Part shown: positions 8,931-16,581 of the stretch, one piece after another
Position numbering within the stretch: the stretch's first letter is position 1
Layout: the number at the start of each line of letters is the position of its first letter
Assembly: GCF_014692515.1 (NCBI RefSeq)
Contig: NZ_JACOIK010000015.1
Coordinates: 62,001-126,000, forward strand
Direction: 5' to 3'
From: Sphingobacterium micropteri
GTDB lineage: Bacteria; Bacteroidota; Bacteroidia; Sphingobacteriales; Sphingobacteriaceae
DNA length: 64,000 nucleotides
Position numbers and translations under genes: made by a program
The notes under the pieces: generated by a model
Database searches by the model: none
Told to the model about the DNA's origin: nothing
What the model saw: only the letters and a program-made list of their open reading frames with translations

Positions 8931-9512
8931 CTATGATATTTTTTGTCGAAAGACGAAGAATGCACTCTTTAGATTGGAACGTAGCTTGGGTAGTGATGCA
9001 ACCAAGAGCAATTCCTCCAGATAAGATAAGCAGCTGACGACCAACATAAAATAAAAATAGGGTTTCCAAAAGCCAAAGAGAAAAAAGGTGAATATAAATA
9101 TGCCTTGAACATACCCGACGGCCTTGCTTGACCATAAATGAAAGCTGGGAAAACGTCCAAACCGAAATAAAGCCAACAATTGTGGAAGGAACCATAATCC
9201 TATCAACAGTATAAATTCAAACCGATATTCTTCCACGAAATCTCGTTCCAGTACAATCATACCTACAAAAGCCATGATATAGGTCCCGATATCCGCTAAA
9301 GAATCCAGCCTTGCGCCCAGCTCGGTCTGCAGTTTGAAAGCGCGGGCAATCCATCCATCCAAAATATCCGTAATCAGATTAATGGATAGGAGGGTGATGA
9401 ACAAATTTTTATCTCCGCTAACAATAGTGTATATAATAAATGGTAACGCTAAGATGCGGTAAGCAGAAAGTGCATTCGGCACATTCCAGATATTTTCCTT
9501 GTTGGTTGTCAT
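8931..9512 (-). CDS. CDP-alcohol phosphatidyltransferase family protein
   Basis: A 193-residue membrane protein with the full family motif D-x2-D-G-x2-A-R-x8-G-x3-D-x3-D. The four metal-binding aspartates are at residues 49, 52, 70 and 74, in ITDILDGWIARAF and GARLDSLAD. Several hydrophobic helices follow, as in phosphatidylglycerophosphate and phosphatidylserine synthases. These enzymes displace CMP from a CDP-linked lipid or alcohol by a second alcohol and so set the head group. The acceptor is not predictable from the motif. It sits six bases after the HMG-CoA reductase gene and three bases before the cdsA-like gene, on the same strand. Confidence 0.86.
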   Translation of the reverse strand: MTTNKENIWNVPNALSAYRILALPFIIYTIVSGDKNLFITLLSINLITDILDGWIARAFKLQTELGARLDSLADIGTYIMAFVGMIVLERDFVEEYRFEFILLIGLWFLPQLLALFRFGRFPSFHLWSSKAVGYVQGIFIFTFFLFGFWKPYFYFMLVVSCLSYLEELLLVASLPKLRSNLKSAFFVFRQKIS

Positions 9513-9518
9513 GGCGGT

Positions 9519-10799
9519 CTATTTTTTTCGTCCAAATTTCTTGTGTGCCTGCGTGAAATGTCCGGCAGATAAAGCTGCGGCAATCGAAAGTTCGCCTGCC
9601 AGAACCAGTGCTCCACATATTTCGGCGAACTTCCGGGCTTTACCCGCACCATAACAATCCATCATCTCTAAGCATTCCCGTTGTGTAGGCAGATGAGTTC
9701 CGCCGCCTACCGTGCCTACTACCAAATTAGGTAACGTTACACTAGCATATAAAGACCCGTCTTTATTTAGCTCCATCCTGGTAATGCCGGTAGCGGCTTC
9801 TGCCACACAAGCAACATCTTGGCCGGTAGCTAAGAATAAAGCTGCTAATCCATTAGCATAATGCCCCTGTGCGCCAATTGCGCCACTCTGTATAATGCCT
9901 ATAGTAGAGGAACGCCAATATTCGGCCATTAGTTCCGGTGTGGTTTTGAGAACCTTATTGACAATTTCCTCCGATAACACAATCTCGGCTGTCACTTTTT
10001 TTCCGCGGACATTGGTGAAGGACAAAGCCGTTGCTTTCTTGTCGCCCGAATAGTTACCTTCAATAAACCACAACGTGGGTTTGGTTGGACATTGTTCTAC
10101 GATATATTGGCAAATGGCATCCGTACAGATCGTCACCATATTTTGTCCTGCCGCATCACCTGTATGATATTCCAAGGTTACGATGAGATGATTGCCTTCG
10201 ATTTGGATTTTGATATCCATCAATTTGGCAAATCGACTGGTCTGTCCAACGATTTCTTTCAACTTGTCAACTTGTGGAAGGAGCCAAGCTACAAATAGTC
10301 CCAGATCGGCTATATTCTCGAATTTGAAAACCGGGCTACGTTGTACGCCCTCTAACAGACAAATAGAGGTGATTCCGCCCGCCATGGAACAAGCTTTTGC
10401 ACCTCGATGGTACGAAGCGACTAAAGCGCCCTCACTCGTAGCCAATGGTACATAAAAGTCGCCTTGGGCAGATGAACCGATAACATTTAACGGACCGATA
10501 ACACCTGTCGGAACACGGGTCATGCCGATATAGTTTTCGATATTACCGTTCAAAACGGCGAGATCTTCAAAGATTTTATTATCGATGAGGTGGGGAGCAT
10601 GCCTAGCCGTTTTATTTTCTAAAAAGGTCTTTCGTTGCCGAACGCCATCTGCGCTTACCTCCGGTTCGAAGGGTAAGGTGTTTTCCTCGCTAGGTGTGGA
10701 AACTTGACGATTCCTAATATTTCCGATAATATGTTCCATCTTCTGCACGGTATTGATGATGTGCAGTGCAGTGCTTGCTTTCTCTATTGATGATGCCAT
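9519..10799 (-). CDS. Hydroxymethylglutaryl-CoA reductase, class I-like
   Basis: The 426-residue soluble protein has every HMG-CoA reductase landmark: ENYIGMTRVPTGVIGPL (88-104), the catalytic glutamate at 123 in ATSEGALVAS, DAAGQN (215-220), the lysine at 254 in GNYSGDKKA, the aspartate at 328 in GQDVA, VGTVGGGTHLP (361-371) and the histidine at 414 in LSAGHFTQAHKK. The C-terminal pattern is that of class I (archaeal and eukaryotic) enzymes. It reduces HMG-CoA to mevalonate, normally with NADPH. It is the first gene of the minus-strand operon. No other mevalonate-pathway gene lies in the window, so it may supply mevalonate to distant genes or act on a related thioester here. Confidence 0.92.
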   Translation of the reverse strand: MASSIEKASTALHIINTVQKMEHIIGNIRNRQVSTPSEENTLPFEPEVSADGVRQRKTFLENKTARHAPHLIDNKIFEDLAVLNGNIENYIGMTRVPTGVIGPLNVIGSSAQGDFYVPLATSEGALVASYHRGAKACSMAGGITSICLLEGVQRSPVFKFENIADLGLFVAWLLPQVDKLKEIVGQTSRFAKLMDIKIQIEGNHLIVTLEYHTGDAAGQNMVTICTDAICQYIVEQCPTKPTLWFIEGNYSGDKKATALSFTNVRGKKVTAEIVLSEEIVNKVLKTTPELMAEYWRSSTIGIIQSGAIGAQGHYANGLAALFLATGQDVACVAEAATGITRMELNKDGSLYASVTLPNLVVGTVGGGTHLPTQRECLEMMDCYGAGKARKFAEICGALVLAGELSIAAALSAGHFTQAHKKFGRKK

Positions 10800-10983
10800 G
10801 TTCTTTTTGTTTATAATTCAAGTCGGATCCCGTTAAACAAATATCTATATTGTATGTCGAGAATTGTATCCCTAGAATCAACTATTTTTTTATTTATCTA
10901 CTTACAAATGTATTGTGTTTTTCACGTTAGCATTTGCGGTAAAAAATATTTTTTTGTTTTATATTTGTGATTATCGCAAAAAT
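10800..10983. promoter_or_regulatory. Divergent promoter region of lipid operon and its presumed regulator
   Basis: This 184-base AT-rich region separates the operon from the divergent helix-turn-helix gene. On the plus strand TATATTTG at 10960-10967 fits the Bacteroidota -7 consensus TAnnTTTG, with a TTG at 10934-10936 as a possible -33 element (spacing 23), giving a short leader to the ATG at 10984. On the minus strand TACATTTG, read from 10912 to 10905, fits the same consensus and would give the operon a leader of roughly 100 bases; no convincing -33 partner was found for it. Confidence 0.5.
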
Positions 10984-11940
10984 ATGTATCAAGAGATCCT
11001 TATCAATACCATACGTAAGAAAATCGACGAACATAAATCGATCATTGAGGAAGTAGCAGGAGCATTGGATATCAGCTACGATGCAGCCCATCGGCGTATA
11101 TCAATGAAAAGCAAGTTTTCGATAGAAGAAGGCGTCCAATTGGCTAATCATTATGGTATTTCAATGGATAAGCTTTTCCAAGGAAGCGATAGCGTATTGG
11201 TTAAGAAAACCAAAGATGTACAAAGCTTTGAAGGTTTAAGCCAATATCTCGAAAGTTCGTTTAAATATTTAAACGCACACGCCGCAGACAGGAATACATC
11301 GCTGTACTATTCGGCAAAGGATATTCCGCTATTTTATACCGTAAATACCGATTTACTGTCGAAATTCAAACTCTATGTATGGCTTTATTTACTGAATCTC
11401 GAAGATATGAATACATCTTTTGATGTCTTTTGTACCAAAGCACCTATTATCGATCATAGTCAGAAATTAACAACGTTCTACGCTTCGGTGCAGACAAACG
11501 AGATATGGAACGATACCACCATCAATAGCACATTACAGCAGATCATTTACTTCTTTCATTCGGGCTTGTTGTCCGGCGAACACGGAAAAACACTTTGTGA
11601 CGGATTGAAAGAGCTGGTATTTCGGTTAGAGCAAAAGTGTACCGACAAAAACGATCAATATCGTTTATACTATCATGATTTGCTTATCTTGAACAACAAT
11701 GTGCTCATTGCAGATCAACAGAAAAAATCGCTTTTCGTGCCATACACCATGTTAGGGTATTATATTACACATGATGAAAATACGTGTAAAACGGTGTATG
11801 ATTTCTTTCAATATCAACTGAAAAACTCCAAATTGCTCAATACAGCAGGCATAAAAGACAAAAAAATGTTTTTCAATCGGGTGTATCAGAAGATCGATTT
11901 CTACAAAAACCAAATGACGGTTTTTCCAGATATGTTGTAG
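10984..11940 (+). CDS. Helix-turn-helix transcriptional regulator, uncharacterised family
   Basis: The 318-residue protein begins with a likely DNA-binding helix-turn-helix region (IEEVAGALDISYDAAHRRIS, about residues 20-39), followed by a mostly helical C-terminal region of about 250 residues with no motif I recognise. The start at ATG 10984 was preferred over an upstream in-frame ATG at 10915 because the TAnnTTTG element at 10960-10967 would lie inside the longer form. The gene is divergent from the nine-gene lipid operon and shares its promoter region, the usual arrangement for a local regulator. Its target and ligand are inference. It is followed by an independent PfkB gene 82 bases downstream. 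Confidence 0.72.
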   Translation: MYQEILINTIRKKIDEHKSIIEEVAGALDISYDAAHRRISMKSKFSIEEGVQLANHYGISMDKLFQGSDSVLVKKTKDVQSFEGLSQYLESSFKYLNAHAADRNTSLYYSAKDIPLFYTVNTDLLSKFKLYVWLYLLNLEDMNTSFDVFCTKAPIIDHSQKLTTFYASVQTNEIWNDTTINSTLQQIIYFFHSGLLSGEHGKTLCDGLKELVFRLEQKCTDKNDQYRLYYHDLLILNNNVLIADQQKKSLFVPYTMLGYYITHDENTCKTVYDFFQYQLKNSKLLNTAGIKDKKMFFNRVYQKIDFYKNQMTVFPDML

Positions 11941-12022
11941 TATCTTTGGCAGTTTTTGTTATTATTAGTACATTCTTATACCTTTGTGTCGCTCTTTCAG
12001 CGTTAACAATAAAAAATTGAAT

Positions 12023-12949
12023 ATGAGTTTAGTAATTGTAGGTACAGTGGCCTTTGATGCCATTGAAACACCTTTCGGAAAAACCGATAAAATTGTAGGT
12101 GGCGCCGCTACATTTGCCGGTCTGGCAGCTTCATACCTATATAATAAAGTAAAATTAGTTTCTGTCATTGGAGAAGACTTTGGTGACGATAATCTGGATA
12201 TTCTCCGATCGAAAGGGATTGATGTAGAAGGAGTGGAGATGGTGAAGGGTGGAAAATCGTTCTTTTGGTCAGGGAAGTACCACAATGACATGAATAGTCG
12301 TGATACGTTGGTAACCGAACTGAATGTATTAGCGGATTTTGATCCGAAACTTCCCGATTCTTATCAAGATTGTAAATATTTGTTGCTCGGTAACTTAACG
12401 CCTCAAGTACAGATAGCAACCTTAGACCGTTTACAACATAAACCGAAGTTGGTCGTTTTAGATACGATGAATTTTTGGATGGATGTGGCGTTAGAAGACT
12501 TGAAGGAGGTGTTGAAAAAAGTAGATGTTTTGACAATAAACGATGCAGAAGCACGCCAGCTTTCTGGCGAATACTCCTTAGTGAAAGCGGCACAGATTAT
12601 ATTGGAAATGGGGCCCAAATACCTTATCATTAAAAAGGGGGAGCACGGTGCTTTGTTATTTGGTGAAGGGCAAATATTTTCTGCTCCTGCATTGCCATTG
12701 GCAGATGTTTTTGATCCGACGGGAGCAGGTGATACATTCGCGGGTGGTTTTATAGGGTATTTGGCAAAAGTGAAATCGATTAATTTCACCAATATGAAAA
12801 ATGCCGTTATTTATGGCTCAGCACTGGCGTCGTTCTGTGTGGAAAAATTTGGAACAGAACAGTTGCAACAATTATCGCCAACTGATATTGGTCAAAGGAT
12901 TCAGCAGTTTATTACGTTGTCTAGATTCGAATTGATAGACGAAAAGTAA
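12023..12949 (+). CDS. PfkB-family carbohydrate kinase
   Basis: A 308-residue ribokinase-superfamily protein. The N-terminal glycine-rich segment VGGAATFAG (about 25-33) and the C-terminal signature DPTGAGDTFAGGF (231-243, catalytic aspartate at about 237) are clear, and LTINDAEARQL (170-180) matches the conserved middle region. Members phosphorylate sugars, nucleosides or related alcohols with ATP. The substrate is not predictable from the sequence. ATG 12023 was chosen because the residues before it do not resemble the family N-terminus. The gene ends just before a terminator hairpin shared with the convergent sigma factor gene. Confidence 0.85.
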   Translation: MSLVIVGTVAFDAIETPFGKTDKIVGGAATFAGLAASYLYNKVKLVSVIGEDFGDDNLDILRSKGIDVEGVEMVKGGKSFFWSGKYHNDMNSRDTLVTELNVLADFDPKLPDSYQDCKYLLLGNLTPQVQIATLDRLQHKPKLVVLDTMNFWMDVALEDLKEVLKKVDVLTINDAEARQLSGEYSLVKAAQIILEMGPKYLIIKKGEHGALLFGEGQIFSAPALPLADVFDPTGAGDTFAGGFIGYLAKVKSINFTNMKNAVIYGSALASFCVEKFGTEQLQQLSPTDIGQRIQQFITLSRFELIDEK

Positions 12950-12960
12950 AATATAAAAAA

Positions 12961-12979
12961 AATGCCCAGTTCGGGCATT
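12961..12979. terminator. Bidirectional intrinsic terminator
   Basis: Stem AATGCCC (12961-12967) pairs with GGGCATT (12973-12979) around a five-base loop. An A-rich run precedes it and a T-rich run follows it, so it can terminate the PfkB gene on the plus strand and the sigma factor gene on the minus strand. Confidence 0.85.
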
Positions 12980-12983
12980 TTTT

Positions 12984-13493
12984 TTAACTGAATTTATAGG
13001 TGCTGAGTGTTTTTTTCATGACTTTACGTGCGACGTGAATACGGGTTTTTACCGTTCCTATTGGGATGTTCAGATGATCCGATATTTCATGATATTTATA
13101 TCCTTCGAAATACATCGTGAATGGAATATAATAGTCCTCTGATAAGTTTGATAATGCATGATTGATATCTTCCATAACGAATTTATTCTCGCCCCCATTC
13201 TTTGTGGCAGAAACGACCAGATTCGCACTGGTAATTTCTTCCTCTTTTGTAATAAAAGAATTTGTTTTTACCACGCGACGGTAATTGTTGATAAACGTAT
13301 TCTTCATGATGGTGTATAACCAGCCTTTGAGATTGGTGCCTTCTTTGAAGTTCTTAAAATAAGTAACAGCTTTCAAAAGAGTATCTTGCACTAAATCATT
13401 GGCATCATCCTGGTCCCTAGTGAAATTTCTGGCGTACGCTTTTAGTGATTCTGATTGTTGAATGACCAAAGTGTTAAATTGTAGTTTGTTCAT
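12984..13493 (-). CDS. ECF-type RNA polymerase sigma factor
   Basis: The 169-residue product has the two sigma-70 regions of an ECF factor. Region 2 (about residues 15-85) includes YARNFTRDQDDANDLVQDT and the LKGWLYTIMKNTFINNYRR helix. Region 4 (about 110-165) includes YKYHEISDHLNIPIGTVKTRI, the -35-binding helix-turn-helix. No extra C-terminal domain is present. No anti-sigma gene, FecR-like gene or obvious regulon lies beside it, so its stimulus is unknown. The 275 bases upstream (13494-13768) hold its promoter region, where I see no clear TAnnTTTG element. Confidence 0.9.
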   Translation of the reverse strand: MNKLQFNTLVIQQSESLKAYARNFTRDQDDANDLVQDTLLKAVTYFKNFKEGTNLKGWLYTIMKNTFINNYRRVVKTNSFITKEEEITSANLVVSATKNGGENKFVMEDINHALSNLSEDYYIPFTMYFEGYKYHEISDHLNIPIGTVKTRIHVARKVMKKTLSTYKFS

Positions 13494-13768
13494 ATTAGAC
13501 TGGATTAAAAAGTTTACACTGCACTAAGTGAACAACTTCCGTTCAATTAGCTATTTTAAGATAGTATTTCATTTACATGAACTACGGTTGCACTTCAAAT
13601 TATGCAAATGGCGTGCTAAACTTTTTGATTATCGTTAAGTCTAAATGAATATATTATTAAATCTATCGGCTTAAAGTAGGGTCGTCCTTAAAATAACTCT
13701 TTAGATGCCAATAGAATAAGGGGGTGTTTCTGTTTTCCACAATTTAGATTCACAGTTGTTGAAAACTT

Positions 13769-14785
13769 TTAGAGAATATTTACTTCTCGTTCTAGCATAA
13801 TTCCGAATTTTTTATAGACATCGTTCATTATTTTAGACGATGTTGCATAAATTTCTGAACCACTGGCATGGCCTAAATTAGTGATTACCAACGCCTGATT
13901 TTTCCAAATAGCTACGTTCCCATCTACTTTTCCTTTCCACCCACACTTTTCGATCAACCAACCGGCAGCAAGTTTGATATGACTGTCGTCAACCGCATAA
14001 AAAATAATATTTGGATATGCTTGCTGTAGTTCCTTAAATATATGGATTGGGATGATGGGGTTTTTAAAAAAACTGCCGGCATTGCCAATAGTAGAAGGAT
14101 CAGGAAGTTTTTCTACACGAATATGTGACACTACTTCGGCAATATCCTGTATAGTAGGAGAGGAGATACCTCTTTTTTGCAGTTCCATATTGATAGCGCC
14201 ATAGGCAGAATTGATCGTATGATGCAAACGTAATTTATAGGTAACAGAGGTGATGATGAAGCGTCCTTTGTAGGTAGATTTAAATATACTGTCACGATAT
14301 GTAAACTTACAATCCTCGTTATGGAAAGTGGTAAACTTGCCGAGCGTGGTGTCAAAAGCTTGGCAGGAATAAAAAACATCCATGAGCTCCGTTCCATAAG
14401 CGCCGATATTTTGAATGGGAGAAGCGCCCACTGTACCTGGAATAAGTGCCATGTTTTCAATGCCGCCAAAATTATGTTTCACACAATACCAAACGAAATC
14501 ATTCCAAACTTCACCCGCTTTTGCCGTGACATAAATAAAATTCCCCTCAATAAAATGACTAATTCCCTTGTTGCCCATTTGTATGATTAAACCGTCGTAA
14601 TCTCTGGTGAACAGCACGTTACTGCCAGCACCCAGTACGAAGAATTTTTCGGAAAATTTACCATCTAGGAATAAGGAAGATAGTTGATTCTCGTCTGTGA
14701 TCTGTACGAAATTTTTACAGAAAACCTCGATGCCAAATGTGTTGTAAGTTTTTAAGGAAATATCCCGCTGGATGGTGTTTGTCAT
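13769..14785 (-). CDS. murB: UDP-N-acetylenolpyruvoylglucosamine reductase
   Basis: MurB reduces UDP-GlcNAc-enolpyruvate to UDP-MurNAc with NADPH and FAD in peptidoglycan synthesis in the cytoplasm. The 338-residue protein shows the FAD-binding VLGAGSNVLFT (about 50-60), the segment LIPGTVGASPIQNIGAYG (114-131), FTYRDSIFK (161-169) and GNAGSFFKNP with the proton-donating serine at 238; a terminal LEREV holds the active-site glutamate. ATG 14785 gives a family-sized protein; the in-frame extension upstream to 15103 would run into the divergent tetR gene and has no MurB features. The gene stands alone, divergent from a TetR regulator. Confidence 0.93.
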   Translation of the reverse strand: MTNTIQRDISLKTYNTFGIEVFCKNFVQITDENQLSSLFLDGKFSEKFFVLGAGSNVLFTRDYDGLIIQMGNKGISHFIEGNFIYVTAKAGEVWNDFVWYCVKHNFGGIENMALIPGTVGASPIQNIGAYGTELMDVFYSCQAFDTTLGKFTTFHNEDCKFTYRDSIFKSTYKGRFIITSVTYKLRLHHTINSAYGAINMELQKRGISSPTIQDIAEVVSHIRVEKLPDPSTIGNAGSFFKNPIIPIHIFKELQQAYPNIIFYAVDDSHIKLAAGWLIEKCGWKGKVDGNVAIWKNQALVITNLGHASGSEIYATSSKIMNDVYKKFGIMLEREVNIL

Positions 14786-14926
14786 TTTTTTGTAATGTCT
14801 TAACTTGACTAATCCTTTTAAAAAATCAAAAAAAGAATTAACTTTATAATATGGCTGTAAAGATAATATAAAGCCGAGTATTTCCTCTATAAAATAAGCC
14901 TTCAAAGGCACAGGAGAGCGAAATAA

Positions 14927-14972
14927 ATTCATTTTATATAAACGCGCAATTAAAATTGCATATAAAATGAAT
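14927..14972. repeat. Nested inverted repeats in the murB-tetR intergenic region
   Basis: Two perfect 13-base arms, ATTCATTTTATAT (14927-14939) and ATATAAAATGAAT (14960-14972), flank a 20-base centre. That centre itself ends in a 14-base palindrome, GCAATT-AA-AATTGC (14946-14959). The repeat ends where a near-consensus -7 element (TATATTTA, 14972-14979) of the tetR gene begins. It is a candidate operator for the TetR protein, or a hairpin in the long murB leader. Confidence 0.55.
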
Positions 14973-14999
14973 ATATTTAGGTTATAAATAATAAAATAG

Positions 15000-15614
15000 A
15001 TGACTAAGAACGTTGATGTAAAGAGAGCAAAGATACTTGATGTAGCGAAACGGCGTTTTGCACATTTCGGGATGGCAAAGACCACGATGGCAGAAATAGC
15101 CAAAGATCTTTCCTTTTCGAAAGCATTGTTGTATTATTATTTTCCAGATAAGCACAGCCTATATACGGCCGTTTTAGAACATGTCATTAATGAGATGATT
15201 AACAAGGTAGAGGTATATATGACGAAAACTTCTAATGTAGCAGAAATTCTTTTATATGCAGTGGAGAGTCGGATGGTGATTATGCGTGAAAATTATAATT
15301 TATTTGAGTATTCTTCTTCCCAATTTGTTCAAAATCCGGGAGAAATGGGAAAAAATATTGGTCCTTTTTTTGAACGTATACGTGATCAGTACAGCCGAAT
15401 CTTGAAAAAGGGTGTCGAAAATAATGAAATCGAAGTTGAGAATTTTAACGAAACAGCAGAATTGTTACTTTTTTCTTTAATGGGTATGCGTGTGGGTATT
15501 TTAAGTAAGGACTTGAACGATTGTCTTTTTCCTACGCCGGATGAATTCGAACTTATCCTGACCAAACAACAGAAGATGGTCAAGATTTTTCTTCGAGGTT
15601 TGCGCAGTAACTAG
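15000..15614 (+). CDS. TetR/AcrR-family transcriptional regulator
   Basis: A 204-residue regulator. The N-terminal HTH is typical: ILDVAKRRFAHFGMAKTTM (about 12-30) and SFSKALLYYYFPDKHSLY (about 38-55). The C-terminal ligand-binding domain is helical and not assignable to a ligand. The gene is divergent from murB and overlaps the 3' end of the convergent ypdA-like gene by 35 bases. Its target is unknown: the inverted repeat just upstream points to autoregulation, and the neighbouring FUSC-YpdA pair is a plausible further target. The start at 15000 directly follows an A/T-rich leader with a near-consensus -7 element. Confidence 0.9.
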   Translation: MTKNVDVKRAKILDVAKRRFAHFGMAKTTMAEIAKDLSFSKALLYYYFPDKHSLYTAVLEHVINEMINKVEVYMTKTSNVAEILLYAVESRMVIMRENYNLFEYSSSQFVQNPGEMGKNIGPFFERIRDQYSRILKKGVENNEIEVENFNETAELLLFSLMGMRVGILSKDLNDCLFPTPDEFELILTKQQKMVKIFLRGLRSN

Positions 15615-16581
15615 CGGTCTGTTCCAAAATATGTTGCATAATCATGTCCGCATGGATTCTGGAGTTTTCTATAAACCAGAGATGGGTGTTCAGACCACCA
15701 CATACCACACCAGCTAAGTATAACCCCGGTATATTGGTTTCCATCGTTTGTGGGTTGTGTGCTGGAATCATAGGAGATTCATCAGGTATATCTATTCCGA
15801 CTTTTCTTAAGAAATCAAAATTCGGACGATAGCCCGTAAGTGCAAGTACAAAGTCGTTTTCGAGCTTTACTGTGCCATCAGGTGTCAAGATTGTAACAGT
15901 ATTCTCTTTTATTTCTATCAGCTGACTTTGGTAATACACATCAATTTCACCTAATGCAATTCTATTTTCTATATCTGGCCGTACCCAATATTTTACCCGA
16001 GGGCCGACTTCCGGTCCCCGAATAACCAAGGTTACTTTTGCTCCTTTTCTATAGGTTTCCAGAGCTGCGTCTACAGATGAGTTACTTGCACCGACAACCA
16101 CTACCCGTTGATTCGCATAGAAATGTGGATCTCTATAGTAATGAGAAACTTTTGGCAGTTCTTCTCCCGGAATATTCAATAGCATAGGTATGTCATAGAA
16201 ACCCGTTGCGACCACCACATATTGAGCGGTATATTGTCTTTTTGTCGTGGTTACGATAAAAACGCCTTCCTCTTTTTTTACACCTATTACTTCTTCAAAC
16301 AGCTGTGTGTTTAAATCAAATTTTCCATTGATACGGCGATAATACTCTAATGCTTCCGCTCTTTTTGGTTTGGGAAGTGTTGTTACAAAGGGTGTATCAC
16401 CAATCTCCAGACGCTCTGAAGACGAAAAAAAAGTCATGTTCAGTGGATAATTGTATAACGAATTGACCAAACAGCCCTTCTCTATAATAATATGTGATAA
16501 ATTTGCTTTTTGTGCCGCTATGCCACAAGCTAGTCCTATAGGACCAGCACCTACAATTAAAACATCAACGTGACTATCCAT
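15580..16581 (-). CDS. YpdA-family putative bacillithiol disulfide reductase
   Basis: A 333-residue FAD/NAD(P)H-dependent thioredoxin-reductase-fold protein. The N-terminal dinucleotide motif is VGAGPIGLACG (10-20), a second Rossmann motif is VVVVGASNSSVDAA (about 160-173), and VCGGLNTHLWFIENSR lies near the C-terminus. No CxxC redox pair is seen, as in YpdA rather than TrxB. YpdA reduces bacillithiol disulfide in Firmicutes and is widespread in Bacteroidota that make bacillithiol; the same function here is by homology. It overlaps the upstream FUSC gene by eight bases, so the two are probably co-transcribed, and converges with tetR. Confidence 0.85.
   Translation of the reverse strand: MDSHVDVLIVGAGPIGLACGIAAQKANLSHIIIEKGCLVNSLYNYPLNMTFFSSSERLEIGDTPFVTTLPKPKRAEALEYYRRINGKFDLNTQLFEEVIGVKKEEGVFIVTTTKRQYTAQYVVVATGFYDIPMLLNIPGEELPKVSHYYRDPHFYANQRVVVVGASNSSVDAALETYRKGAKVTLVIRGPEVGPRVKYWVRPDIENRIALGEIDVYYQSQLIEIKENTVTILTPDGTVKLENDFVLALTGYRPNFDFLRKVGIDIPDESPMIPAHNPQTMETNIPGLYLAGVVCGGLNTHLWFIENSRIHADMIMQHILEQTASYCANLEEKS

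Noticed and set aside
351..10799. Complete mevalonate pathway or archaeal ether-lipid pathway
   Set aside because: Only HMG-CoA reductase is present from the first; for the second, no GGGP synthase or geranylgeranyl reductase is seen in the window.
14786..15103. Longer murB start at 15103 with an N-terminal extension
   Set aside because: The extension overlaps the divergent tetR coding region and lacks MurB features; the ATG at 14785 gives a normal-length enzyme.
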